DNA of 64,000 nucleotides from Circinella umbellata (taxonomy: Eukaryota > Mucoromycota > Mucoromycetes > Mucorales > Lichtheimiaceae), in contig JAIWNF010000031.1 of the NCBI GenBank assembly GCA_025093555.1, forward strand, positions 62,001 to 126,000, given 5' to 3'. This document shows, piece after piece, positions 1 to 11,551 of this stretch (the first letter of the stretch is position 1; every line of letters starts with the position of its first letter). The position numbers and the translations under genes are program-made. The notes below the pieces were generated by a model. That model made no database searches. It had not been told where the DNA came from and was given only the letters and a program-made list of their open reading frames with translations.

Positions 1-40
1 ATATACATTGAATATTAATAATACAATAGAAAATGCTTAC

Positions 41-1956
41 CATGATATGAGGAGGCATGTGGGCGTTAGGGTACTGAATTGAATAAATTTTTAAGATATG
101 ATATAGTGACCGTTGATCGATTGGCATGTAAGCCACTTGATGCTTTGCAACAGGAAGTACAGTCCACCGTCTTACACCATTTTCTTCTATTTGGTTCAGT
201 AAATATACTAAATAAGTAGGCAATCGTTGATAAATGTTTACTTGTTGCACGCTACTTGGCCTTTCAATGATACTTTGGGCATTTTCATCAGCAAACGCTG
301 TTTGAAAAGCTTGATGATGTTCTCTGCGTGATGTAAAAGCAAAAGAAAAGAAAATAAGTTCGTTAAATACATAGAATAGTATTATACAGTAAAAAGTATC
401 AGGTACTGTAATAAAAAAAAAGTGACACTTACGCATAATAATTATTTACTCTGTTTCGGATGGCAGCGGGAAACATAGAAATAATATTGTTCGGGAGATG
501 ATCAGATCGGTCCACGAGTTGCTTGTAAATTTTATTTGCTGTTAGATTAAAAAAAAGAAAGATAATAAGAAGTTATTATTTATTAATTTCAGCAATGTTA
601 ACAGTAAACATAAATTATAATAGCAAAGCATGATTTAATACGTTACCCAAAGTATTAGGTGATTGTCGTAAGTTTATATTAAGCTCGGTAACCAATCCAT
701 TAATGTAAGATAACCATACTCTTTTCAAAAAGTTAGGAATATTCATAAGCAAGTGATTACGGGCATCTATTATAAATGGTAATAAATGACAAAAATTAGA
801 CTCTTGTATAGGTAACAAAATAAAATATAGAATATTAAGGGACGACGATAAAATTCAACAATACATACTTGTCATCGCTTTTCTGGCAAAATTTCTTCTA
901 ACTTCGGCACGTAAACCAGGATCCCATGCAGGTACTGCGTAATAAGCTAATAGTATTTAATTAGAGCCTATTACAGTACATAATCATGCACTATTTGGTA
1001 ATTCATAAAAACAAACGTAAAGCTTACCTTGACCATTATTTTGTACACGAGCAGGATTAAAGTGATTTGTAAATGTATTATCAAGTTCAGGGTAAGGTGT
1101 TGGCTAAACAATATATGTATATATGTATATGGTTAATAAGTTATTCATGTTAGGCATGTGGACAGTCAATACATAACTCTATAAACAAAACTTACTCGAG
1201 CAAGAGCTTCACCAGGTGGTGTCGTCACCAAATGAAAGGCATTTTCCCAAAAGTTTTGATCTGTTAATACAGGACGAGTGACATTGGCAGGATCTTCAAC
1301 AGATCGTAACACATGTAACGTTACAAGGTTCATTGCATCCCGTCGAAGAATAGTATATTCTTCTGCAAGTCGACGTATGAAATTCTATAAAAAAAACCAC
1401 AATTCAGTAAATACTTTTCATTATATATTTGCACGTGAAGTTTTAACTACAACAAAAAAAAAATGCATATATAATTACCAACATATCCGGCGTACCAGGT
1501 GGTGGCTGCCTTGCACCTGCCAAATAAGGATTTTCTAGAATGGTTTGGAGTTTACATTTACGTGTAACAACTCTGTTACGTCTTCTTGCTGCTCTGTGAT
1601 TATCGGGGAAAATTTCTCTCAAATATGCTCTAGCTCGTTCTCGTCCTGATAAAACACATAATAAAAATAAGTAAATACATCTAATATTGTTATATTGATA
1701 TGCGTGTGTGTATAACATAAAGTACTACATTATCCAAATACTTACGTTCCGCCAATGTTTCCGGTCTTGGATTTGGACCCCGTGTTACGGGGAATACCAC
1801 CTCTTGGTCTTCAATAATATCAGCATCAGATCGATTACTTAGAAATGAAAACCCTGACCCGTTTGAATTAAATGAATTTATGGAATCGATTGACATGGCA
1901 TCCTCAGTGTCATCATCACCTACGCTGTCGGCACTATCAATATCCATAGGCTCCAT
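41..1956 (-). CDS. Fanzor nuclease, copy A (partial; exons 1-8, rest lies left of the window)
   Basis: This is the 5' part of a second Fanzor gene, read leftwards from ATG at 1956. Every position from 1 to about 2139 equals position +14052 in copy B, with no difference that I can find, introns included. By that correspondence exons 1-8 occupy 1956-1746, 1645-1479, 1384-1196, 1103-1028, 946-869, 802-647, 538-433 and 323-41, encoding about 422 residues; 1-40 belongs to intron 8. The RuvC motifs and zinc ribbon would lie outside the window, so it cannot be said whether this copy is complete. Nothing in the visible part is broken. The perfect match over introns implies very recent duplication or gene conversion. 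The N-terminus is acidic and serine-rich, followed by a basic stretch near residue 90. Confidence 0.85.
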
Positions 1957-1982
1957 GGCTGGAGAATAAGAACAAGTAGCAA

Positions 1983-2050
1983 TAAAGAAAATGTAAGAAA
2001 ATGTAAGAAAATGTAAGAAAATGTAAGAAAATGTAAAAAAATGTAAAAAA
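1983..2050. repeat. short tandem repeat of a 10-bp A-rich unit upstream of Fanzor copy A
   Basis: About five head-to-tail copies of aaaatgtaag, then two degenerate units, lie directly upstream of the Fanzor start codon. The same array, with the same copy number, lies at 16035-16102 upstream of copy B. It falls in the presumed promoter/5' leader. Confidence 0.85.
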
Positions 2051-2138
2051 AAAAGAGATGATGAATAATTTTATGAGGTTTGCAGAGACCGTTCTTTTAT
2101 ACTTAACCGTTGGCTAAATAGATCATTTTCAGAACAGC

Positions 2139-2325
2139 CATTTTATCAATGACTACTTTTTATCAATGAACATTTTATCAATGACTATTTTTTATCAATG
2201 ACCATTTATCAATGACTATTTTTTATCAATGACCATTTTATCAATGACTATTTTTTATCAATGACCATTTATCAATGACTACTTTTTATCAATGAACATT
2301 TATCAATGAACATTTTATCACTAAA
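2139..2325. repeat. minisatellite built on tatcaatga units, short allele (copy A)
   Basis: Tandem units of the form tatcaatga followed by mainly ctattttt, ccat or acat alternate for about 185 bp between the Fanzor promoter and the 3' end of the MULE remnant. The equivalent array in copy B is about 830 bp, so the repeat has expanded or contracted more than fourfold since the copies separated. Confidence 0.9.
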
Positions 2326-2800
2326 AATAAAGATAGGAAAAGAGAGAGAAAAAGCCAATGAGACCTCAAAAGAACAAAATTTAATTGTAGCCAATATAAT
2401 TGAGGTGTAGTCAATTAAAACAAAATATCCTCTCTATTTATACATGAGATCCTCATCATCACTTCAGCAGGATGTATCAATTATGTTTCTGAGAATTGTG
2501 ATAATAAAGAAAATGATTTTTAAATTAAACTTTGTGCGGTTGACGACATGATCCGTCTACACAGCTGTTACCCATTTGTAGGCGAAGGTCATTGTAGTCT
2601 CCCATTTTAATAAATATAACTTTTAACCTTTTATCATTTTTAAAGACCGCGGACGTCCGTATTTCTGAAACACCCAGTCGTCAGATTAACAGCACCAGAT
2701 ATACTTGTGATTATATCTTTTACTTTAAGCAAGAAAATATGTGTACCATAAAAAGAAAGGGAACAAGATAAATGGTGTACGTACAATAATTACGTATTGT
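2326..2800. other. non-coding spacer inside transposon copy A
   Basis: AT-rich spacer between the minisatellite and the 3' remains of the MULE transposase. No coding pattern is seen. It matches copy B 17022-17580 with scattered substitutions. Copy B has about 27 bp near 17281 that copy A lacks near 2581. Confidence 0.6.
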
Positions 2801-4820
2801 ACCATTTAGTATAAATGTTTTGATTTAATTATGAGTATATGATATAATGAAAGCAAAGAATAATGGTTAATTCCATTACCGGAAAAAGATTTATTGAGAA
2901 AAACAAAAAGTTACTTTGAATACTACTTTTTGTTTGTTGTTATTCAATATAATAATTATACAGTAGAGGAAAAGTGTTTGATTGTTATTGTTACTACGTA
3001 CCAACAAATATTACGAATACTTTTCTACAGTATTTCTACGTATACGTACATGTTGTTATTAAAAATTATGATACATACAGGTCTCCAAGCTTTACACCAT
3101 TTCTCTCTTTTAGGGTACCAATATTGGTACATATAATCATAGAATTCAACATAACCATTTACATCGTGCCACATTGATTTAAACGAATCCTATAGAAGCT
3201 CAAACAAATCAATACTATCACAATTCATCAAAAGATTCAAAGAATTACGAGCTTGCCATTGTTGTTCTTTTGTTTCATGTGTAGAATTTTCGACTTTGAT
3301 CTTATAGAAATTAAAACAATGAGTTACAAGTTAATACATCGTACCAAAACAAATAATAACGTTTCATATATAAAATAAAACCAAATTCACTTACCATTTT
3401 TTTTATATGTTTCTCCCATGCTCTTTTAATGTGCCAATGACACAAAAGAACCTGAACAACAGCACCCTATACTTGGTTTATAGCATTTATTTCAACAGGA
3501 CTACAATCGATCATTATAGACTTAGGGACAAAGTTGATGACACTTTTTAACCATTCAAACCAACTAGCAACAGAGACTGTGGTTTCCGAGTTTGTTATCA
3601 TAAACCCAACAGGACAACCTTTGTTTGTATCAAGATTTTTGCAAACAATGGTAAATAAATAGCAACTATCAGAACTTCGAATAAATGATTTACATGTTTT
3701 ATGTGTCGAATCAACACAAACAATATCCTGCCTTTGAAGAATCTAAAAAGAAATACCATAATAATCAATATCGAATCAATCATCAATTAACAACAGATCA
3801 TTTTTACTTACTGGTTTTTGCCATTTGGATATCCAAGCAATTGTAAATCTATTATTATCTCCATCAATGTTTGACAATACATCATATCCTTCATCATCAA
3901 GATACTTAAGCCAAAGACGTACACTATCTTTATCGAGTGCTGCTTTTTTTGAAAGTCGAGCAAGTTTTGTTTGAATGAGATTTTGGACGTCTTTATAATG
4001 AATAAGTTCTGACACAGGCAACAAGTTTGGGTTATTATCAAGCTATACATTTGTTTTTTTATAACAATTAGTATTACATCATTATTATCATATATTAAGT
4101 TTACAAAACATACGTAATCTCTTTCTTTACGCGTCAAACGCAATGCATTCTGTATAGCTTCCCAGTCCATATTTTTATCAACACGTTCAATAATCCATTT
4201 GCGAGCTTCTTCAGGTAAACGAGATGCAATAATACTTTCTGAATTTGTAGGATCATGATTATGGTGATACCAATAATAAACAGCTTCGTATGAATCATCT
4301 GAATACTTATACAAATCAATCTTAGCAGGACAATCAACTTTAGGAATCATTTTGGATGGATCACGTTTGCGTTTTTTGGAAGGAGATATTGATGATGATG
4401 ACGACGAAGAAGAAGCACTTGATGCTTTACGAGGTTTTCCACCATGGTTACAAATAAAACGATACTTCATTTGATATACAGCAGGACGGCCAATTGTTTC
4501 TGACTTTTCATTGTTATTATTATCATTATCATTATTATTGTTGCTATTATTGATGCTGTTGCTGTTGCTATAGTTATTGTTATTATCATTATTATTATTA
4601 TCATTATTATTATTATTACTTCGTTGCTTTGCCTAGGCTAAAACCATTACGAATAAATGTGGCATGATTTTGAGGAACTGTTTTAAACCATGACTGCCAT
4701 TCTTCTTCAGTGTTAAAGCTTTTACAAAAAGGATGTACGTCGTAATTGGGAGATAAAACCTAGTTCGTCAAGTAACGAACCTTTAGAGAAATGTTGGGGG
4801 TTTGAAGGAATGGCAGCCAT
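2800..4820 (-). pseudogene. MULE (Mutator-like) transposase remnant, copy A
   Basis: Read leftwards from ATG at 4820. The recognisable parts are a FAR1/MULE-like N-terminal zinc module (residues like CNHGGKPRK, DCPAKI and a YWYHHNHDP block, 4470-4110) and a DDE core (about 3750-3410). The first catalytic Asp is present (VDSTHKT; codon 3710-3712), followed by GFMITNSE, MIDCSP and CHWHIKRAWEKH. Then comes a C-terminal exon near 3290-3080 ending KWCKAWRP. Lesions: relative to copy B, 11 bp are missing after 4752 (frameshift) and about 46 bp near 2895; the frame also changes at the AAT microsatellite (4500-4640), and there is an in-frame TAG at 3467-3469. It is therefore dead here, although the first Asp survives, unlike in copy B. 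In a living element it would move the whole Fanzor-bearing transposon. Confidence 0.8.
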
Positions 4821-4914
4821 GGTCAAAGAGGAAAGTAAACAAACAAAAAAAAAGTTTTATAAAAATTGCGGATGTATAATTTAATTTACGTCACGACTTT
4901 CTGGTGATTTTTAG

Positions 4915-4923
4915 CTACGCCGA
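4915..4923. mobile_element. right terminus of the Fanzor-MULE element, copy A
   Basis: Copies A and B are alignable up to ...ctacgccga (4923 and 19711) and then diverge completely: copy A continues actgcggcg, copy B continues tgattaatg. This fixes the right end of the transposon to within a base or two. The next gene (F-box, ATG at 4982) starts only about 60 bp away. Confidence 0.75.
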
Positions 4924-4981
4924 ACTGCGGCGTGTCTTTATTACTTTCTACTTTTACCCACCATTTTTTTTGACTATCACT

Positions 4982-6808
4982 ATGAATAAGCTCAATAATG
5001 ATCTTATGGGAATTGTAGCTCTAAACTGTAATTCATGGAATGATATTTTTCAACTTCACTTGGTCAACCGACAATTTTATGATGCTGTTCTTGTCCAACG
5101 ATTTGACTTACCGTGGGTATTCTATTCCGACGACAATAGAACCTCTCACCTGCCAAAACAAACAGCAACAAGAATCATAGTACTTGACCTTTCCAGTAGT
5201 ACGATCATTGGATTATTTGCTCAACTTCAAAAATACCACGTCAAGACAATTGATATTATAAGAGGTGGGCAATACACTTGTGTCCAGGCAGCTTAACTTT
5301 GAAGCTCCCCCATTGAAAGTTTGAAATTTCAAGCCCAGAATTTTACTATAGTGAGTGACAAAATCAAGTGATGGAGGTAATTTTTTTCTTCTTCTTGAAC
5401 TTATCTTTAATAAAAAGACAAATACTTTCTGCTTTTTGATAATGCCGGGTCTATTTCTTTTCTTCATTATACATTAACTTAATTTTTTTTAAAGATGATC
5501 AAAAATAAAAAAAAAAAAAGGAAGAAAAAAATTACCTCCATCGCTTGATTTCGTCACTCACCTATAGTAAAATTGTGGGCTTGAAATTTCAAACTTTCAA
5601 TGGGGGAGCTTCAAAGTTAAGCTGCCTGGACATAAGTATATTGAAGATGTGGGCCAGTCTCATTTAAAAAGGCAAAACGTTTAATTACAGGAATTATCGA
5701 TTTCAGCAGGGTACTCAATATTAGTTTACTTGATTCACAGTACTTCATTGTGAACGCGGCAAAGACGCGTCAACTTGACAAACTTAATGAACAAGATCAA
5801 ATCAACCTAATTGTCTCAATACCATTACTTGCATTTCATCCACCAACACCACAGTCATCAACACAACCAGATAATGATGTCGATAATGAGGCTCAAAATA
5901 ATAATATACTTGTTCTTGATACGACTAAACGAGATCATACAAACGGTAAGAAAAAAAGACTTTTTATATTATCTGCCAGAACATAAAAAATCGCACACTA
6001 ACATATCCTTGCTGCTTATGTCTATGACTACCTATGAAAAATGTTGTTTAGATAATGCCTTAAAAACCAATCACGAGCCTCCAGCACTTCTACAACAGCA
6101 AGAACAATATCAATCTCTTCACCTTTATCAACAAACGGCATCGCCAAGTTCAACAGGTCCACTGCTACCACCATCTATTATGCCACATTTCGCTCCATTT
6201 AGTCATACTTACAAAGACATCAATTTGGATAATTACGATACGCCTAAAATTGTTAAAGAAGTTAAACAATACATGAAATATTTAAAAGTGGTTTCGGGTA
6301 GAACAACATTACGCAGCAGCGACAAGAGAAGAAGAAATAGAGGGCGATGCTGTTTCACCCCCTGTTGTCCGTCTTCTTACAACAAAAGCTTGGAAAAAAC
6401 AAATCGCATCAAAGGTTACTTCTACTCCTGATGTACAAAAAACTATAGATGAAAAAAAGATGCGTCGAAATGAAGGTTTTGAAGCAATGATAGCGATGAT
6501 GAAAGCAGAAACCATAGATGACTTTAATTATTCCTATGAAGATTTTGAATTTATGGTGTCAGGTTGAAGAACCATACTTCATAAACAAAGAAAATGCCTC
6601 GAACGATACGTTATTACACCCAGTAACAACACATACGGTTTATAGTATTTTGGTAGTAATGAAAAAATATGCCACTCGATTTATTGAAAGTGTATTGCTT
6701 TTTGGAAATCATTGGTTCTTTATCACTGCTATTGATGGGTTCATGCATAATGAACCTTTGGATGACGCTGCTGAAGACGGGCCATCTACTTTGTACGAAG
6801 AGTTGTAA
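4982..6808 (+). pseudogene. F-box-like gene interrupted by a MITE and two frameshifts
   Basis: ATG at 4982 opens an F-box-like N-terminus (LNNDLMGIVALN, then a W..IFQLHLVNRQFYDA block), a usual substrate-adaptor module for SCF ubiquitin ligases. The frame runs to IDIIRGGQ and stops inside a MITE (5270-5643). If the MITE and one copy of its target duplication are left out, the frame continues without stop through ...KKAKRLITGIIDFS... to KRDHTN at about 5943. An intron (about 5946-6047) leads to a Q/P-rich exon. Further on, single extra G residues near 6297 and 6558 shift the frame twice; the open frames then carry on to a stop at 6806-6808. The C-terminal half is not a recognised family. Without a sequencing check the G-run shifts could be errors, but the MITE break is real. 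Confidence 0.6.
5270..5643. mobile_element. 374-bp MITE with ~120-bp terminal inverted repeats
   Basis: 5281-5392 and 5522-5632 are near-perfect inverted copies (starting tgtccaggcagctt, ending aagctgcctggaca). The similarity extends outward to 5270 (caatacacttg) and 5643 (taagtatattg). The flanks are aagaggtggg (5260-5269) and aagatgtggg (5644-5653), a 10-bp duplication with one mismatch. The long TIRs and 9-10 bp duplication fit a Mutator-type MITE. It has no coding capacity. It interrupts the F-box gene at 4982. Confidence 0.85.
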
Positions 6809-7345
6809 CACCCATACGTAGATAACCTTAATTTATAAGGAAAACAGCACGATATACTCTTGTAGCAACAATCAATTCATAAATTTCTTATAAACAGAGA
6901 GAAATCAAAGTTACTTTAACTTATAACACAAACAGAATTATTATGACTGAATGAATACTTTATTTTTGGCCTACTCAAAAGTCATGATATTATTTATCTT
7001 CGTATATTAAAAAAAAGAAACGTATTGAATTATTAGATCGGGCAATCATAATTGCCTACGTATGAATAACTATTTATTTAAAAATTATATAAAGTAATAA
7101 ATGTATATATATTAAGTGTTTATACAAGAAAAGAAAAAATCACCAATAGAAAAAAAAAGTTTATACAAAGGAAAAAGAAAAAACACGGACACAACAACAA
7201 CAACAACAACAATACAATAGTAATAATAATAACTCTTTAGAGCCCCATTTCTGTTGTTACTTCTCCTTCTTGACCACCTTCCTTCCATCATTCATACATT
7301 TACAACCGTAACATCAATTATAACAAACTCCTCCGCCCCCACATG
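6809..7345. other. gene-free interval
   Basis: AT-rich sequence between the F-box pseudogene and the 3' end of the sugar transporter, probably two 3' UTRs. It contains a short CAA microsatellite (about 7190-7215). Nothing else is seen. Confidence 0.5.
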
Positions 7346-9836
7346 TTATCGTTTTTCCAAATCGTGTTGATCTATAGCAATAGCTGCATCTGATGATGAT
7401 GATAATATTCGTATATCATTCCATACCATTTGTTGATCACCCTGTGCTAACCTTCTACGTCGATCTTTGGATTGGATTTGTTGCATTTTTAAAAGCGCTT
7501 CTGCTGCCGTTTCAGGATGATGGGCACCGGGTTGTTCATCCACTAATGCTCCACTGAATATCAAATTCACTTCTTCTAATGATCGACATCGTGTTTCTGG
7601 GAAATAGCGATGAATTGTAATCGCTATTATAACACAGAATCCACCAAAAAGTACATAGGTGCCCCAACGTATCGTTTCAAATAGAATAGGTGTCACTAAC
7701 GTAATGATAATATTGAACAAATAACTTGTAGCGGTGGTGACTCCCATTGCATTGGCTCGAATTAATTGTGGATAGATTTCGGCCGGATAGATCCATCCTG
7801 CAGGACTTATCATAATAAAACATGTACATGTCAATAACAAAAAAGTATATAGCAAAGCTGATACTAAAAAAAAAAGATAACTTACCCCCAAGTCAATGAA
7901 AAAGTAGCGATAAATACACATAATAAAACAATAATAGTATAAGTGATCGTAATACTATGTATTTCTATAGTAATCCCATCAATTGAGGAAGTTGGACTCA
8001 TGTGGATTCGAGCTGGTGACACCATGGTACTGTATCCACCCACAAGACCTGCAACAGTGAATAAACAGGCTGCCATAAGAAGTGCTCCTGTAACAAGAAT
8101 TCGTCGTCTTGGCCATCGATCTATCTTTACTTGAACATTTTAATATTCCTGAAACAAAAGGATAGTGTTGCTGACCCTGTTCCTCCTTCTTCCGCGCCCC
8201 CCCCCCAATAAAAAAAAACTTACATAAAAAAATACAGGTATGGTCCCAAGCATATTAACTATTCCAGCAACACCATTCCCTATTGTTTAAAAAAAAAAAG
8301 AGGAAACAAAAGGTCAGCTGAGAAGAAGCTTTTTTTTTTATAAAATAACGCAAACAAAAGATAAAAGACATTTTTTTTTTACCTATCAAAACGGAATGGA
8401 CTTCACCTAAGCCTGCTGTTCGTAAAATTCTGGGTAAATAAAATCTATTATAATAATTATGGAATATGTATATAATAGAAACTTAGAAAAAAAAACCATT
8501 GATCACAAACCCCTTTCCCCGCCTAATTTTATATAAAAACAACTTACAATAAACCATTGGCACCCGTCAGCTGAGTGAAAATATGAATTCCTGCACCTAA
8601 TACAGTTCTTTTTCGATAATTCTCAATGCCTGTTTTGAACAATGCAAAAAAAGTTTTAGAAGTATAGGTTCTGTCAAAGGTTACATCTTGAACAATGCTA
8701 GTATATTCCATTTGAACTTCCGTATCATCCGGTTTATTCCCACGGATTTGAGCAAGAATAGCTAAGGCTTGACTATATTGATCACGCGCAATTAACCATC
8801 GTGGGCTATACTTATAACAACTTTGAAAGGTTAATCTTTGTTTTTTTTTTTCATTGTTCTTATAGATTTGTCCTTTGTTCATCTTCTCTTTACCTTTCAG
8901 GAATAAATGATAATCCAAGTAATAGAATACCACCGGGTACAATCTGGATACCAACAGGAATTCTATTAGGAATGGGGATTATTTAGTTATTTTGTCAAAA
9001 GATCATGCATTTTAATTGTGTATAACTCTTACCTCCAAGATAAATTATTGATGAGATCCGCGGTACCAAACGCAATCCATGAAGATAAACAAAATCCAGT
9101 TGTAACACCCAATTGATAAAGAGCAATAATTCTACCACGATTTTGAGAACTCGCCATTTCACTTTGATCTATCAAATAATATTATTTTTCATTATAGGTA
9201 AATTTAATGGAATCACAAAATGCTTTTTTTTTTCAACTTACATAAAGGGACTGACATGCTAAGCATCCTGGATAATGACCATATCGACATAAAAAAAGAA
9301 ACACAAGTTAATCCCATTGTTCTGTATTTTTTTTTTTGGGGGGGGGGAAGGATGGGGGGGGGAGAGAGAATGGGAGAAGAGGGAATATCATCATATTTCA
9401 TGCGATTATCTCTCTCTCCCTCCCCATTGTTCTCCATAAATAGATACTCATTATAAAAAAAAAAGTTACCCAACAGTAGAGCCCGTGATGACTCGTCCTA
9501 CTAATAGTGCACTCAGTTGCAAATCGACCATCTGAATAACACTTCCGATAATATGAAAAACTGCTGCAACATAAAAGAATTTTTTTCGTCCAATGGAATC
9601 AGCAAGAAAGCCTGATATCTAGTAAATGATTATTAATAGCCAAAATGTTTTGATGAGTCATTTCGAATGATATATACGCGACAACCCAACTTTTGTTTTT
9701 TCATACCAGTGATACAAGAAAGGATGCTGAAAGAGAAGCTACACTAGCTGCAACACCATTCGCATCATTATTTAATGAAAAAACATTACGATATTCTGGT
9801 AATGCAAGACATGCTGTAAGAACGGCTGTATCGTAC
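7346..9836 (-). CDS. MFS sugar transporter (first exon not found)
   Basis: Hexose/polyol-type carrier of the major facilitator superfamily, plasma membrane. Ten exons fit in frame: 9836-9707, 9618-9470, 9267-9242, 9168-9033, 8962-8894, 8805-8548, 8444-8383, 8279-8224, 8124-7886, 7805-7346 (527 residues). Signatures in order: YDTAVL at the start of the first found exon (normally preceded by GG..FG), GFLADSIGRKK (motif A, loop 2-3), SMSVPLYQSEMA, RGRIIALYQ, PESPRWLI after TM6, QLTGANGLLFY in TM7, IDRWPRRR in loop 8-9, WGPAGWIYPAEIYP in TM10, and PETRCRSLEEVNLIF after TM12. All are classic sugar-transporter landmarks. The exon for the N-terminus and TM1 is missing: nothing convincing with a phase-2 donor lies between 9837 and the transposon at 11355. 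It may be short, or the insertion of the Fanzor element upstream may have separated or destroyed it. Confidence 0.88.
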
Positions 9837-10725
9837 CTAATAAAGAAATAGTGTGAATAATTTTTTTCCTATTCACATCACATCCCTTAATGACATAGTT
9901 TGTGTGGCAAAAACTTACCCATACTTATTTATTTATCCATAATAGTAATAACAACAAAGATATAAAAAAAACCATTTTAGTGAGTTGCTTTTCTCTTTTT
10001 CGTATAAAAATATATATGAAAATAAATAATAATACCATTAATCCACCAAGGGATACAAAACTATTTTTTGTTATAATAATGAATTAAAAAATTAGCATTA
10101 TCAAGGGAAAAAGAAGTAAAACTTGTTTCAAACTAAAAAAGTTTCGTCTTTTTTTAGGTTACGGTACCTGCAAATTAAATAGAGTCTTGTATCCTTCATA
10201 TCGTTTCTATTTTTTTTATATATATCCTTCTTTCCTTTTTAATATGCCAACAATAATAGTATGTTGACACTAAGGCTATATTTTAGTTGTTTGTACAAAG
10301 ATCGTAAAGAGAACAAAAAGTACATGAGGGCCAAAAAAAAAAAAAAAAAAACAAAAAAAAAGATTTTCTTTTTTTTTCGTCCTCTATAATTTATCTACAT
10401 GTTTCCCGCGTAAATGAATCCTTTCTTTTTTTAGTGTCATCGATGATCATCGCGTGCAATTGAATAAAAAGTATTTTATAGAAAAAAAGAAAAAAGTACC
10501 GATATTTATTGAATTTACAGGTATGTTTTGAAAAAAAAAAAATAGATCGAACTTTTTGTACTAGACGAAAATAAAAAAGAAAGGAAGAAAAAAGAAAGAA
10601 AGAAAAAAAAGAAAAGAGGATAAAATATATAATTATATACACACACTGAAAAAGACTATGCAAACATAGCACAACACAACAACATTTCACGAGCAACGTG
10701 TTTATAAAAGCAAGGATTACTTCCG

Positions 10726-10761
<36 letters not shown>

Positions 10762-11343
10762 AGAGAGACACGCATTGACATGGCAACAAAACTGTACGCT
10801 GTATTTGGGTTATCACCATTGAAATTTAGCTCTTTTGTGTTACATCTTTTTTTCCCTCAAAAAAAAAAAGAAATATCATGAAGTTTCCGGAATAATAAAT
10901 ATGTGAAAAAGAACGCCCACCGGGAATATCAATTCTTCTTCTTCTTATGAACATGTATTTATGGTCTCAATCAAAAAAGAAAATGATAAATAAGTATCAA
11001 GGGGGGAAAAAGAGTTTTAAACCTTCTTTAAAGATTGACATTTAATCGAATATATTAGGTGAAGGAAAACGAGGATATAATGAACACCTTTTTTTTTTTT
11101 CTTGTTATGGATTTCCCTCTCTCCTAAACTCCATGAATCCATTATCTTTATATAATATAATTGAAAGGAAAAAAAAAAAAAAGATAAATTACATAATAAG
11201 CTTAAAAAAGGGCGCAGTTTTTTTTTTGTTTATAAAATGCCTTCTTGTTTTATGCAGTTTGAGTATATTTTTATTATAAAAATAGAAATGGAGATCACCT
11301 CTCACAATCATCTGGGGGCTTATTTATTTTTGTCGGAAAACAA
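9837..11343. other. gene-free interval left of the Fanzor element; contains a CA microsatellite
   Basis: Low-complexity A/T-rich DNA with many homopolymer runs and a (CA)n tract at about 10729-10758 followed by (GA)n. It should hold the promoter and first exon of the sugar transporter, but no convincing coding exon was recognised. Confidence 0.5.
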
Positions 11344-11354
11344 ATGATTAATGG
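11344..11354. repeat. left copy of an 11-bp direct repeat (candidate target-site duplication)
   Basis: atgattaatgg occurs here and at 19711-19721, immediately outside the right end of the element defined independently by where copies A and B diverge. Mutator-type elements duplicate about 8-11 bp (usually 9). Confidence 0.65.
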
Positions 11355-11551
11355 AGTTCTTTATTTATCAGAAAAAATTACGTCATAAAAAAAATATAAT
11401 TCACATAAAAAAAAACTGAAGTCAGCGCACAGCATAAATTTTTTTCATGTTAACCAGAAACAAAAGAAACAAGTACTTACTTCACCCCAGTTATTTAATA
11501 CATGAATGCCAGCACATCTTTACTGGCAGTTTTAGTTTTCTTTTATAGCTA
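11355..11551 (-). ncRNA. candidate guide (omega/f) RNA region at the element end
   Basis: In TnpB and Fanzor loci the guide RNA scaffold overlaps or follows the 3' end of the nuclease gene and runs to the transposon end, so its guide copies the flanking DNA. Here about 200 bp separate the Fanzor stop (11552) from the inferred left end (11355). A hairpin with a perfect 6-bp stem (tgccag/ctggca, 11507-11528) lies about 24 nt beyond the stop. No promoter or terminator is recognisable. The RNA is inferred from position only. Confidence 0.3.

Noticed and set aside
9902..10087. First exon of the sugar transporter near the gtaagt donor at 9912-9917
   Set aside because: The frame required by the next exon meets a stop within seven codons and lacks an ATG.
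10391..10819. 142-codon minus-strand open frame
   Set aside because: It is made of the (CA)n microsatellite and poly-A/T runs translated as Val-Cys and Phe/Ser; not a gene.
11370..11400. Terminal inverted repeat matching the right end of the Fanzor element
   Set aside because: Only AGAAA and ACGT at similar spacing are shared; too weak to call a TIR by eye.
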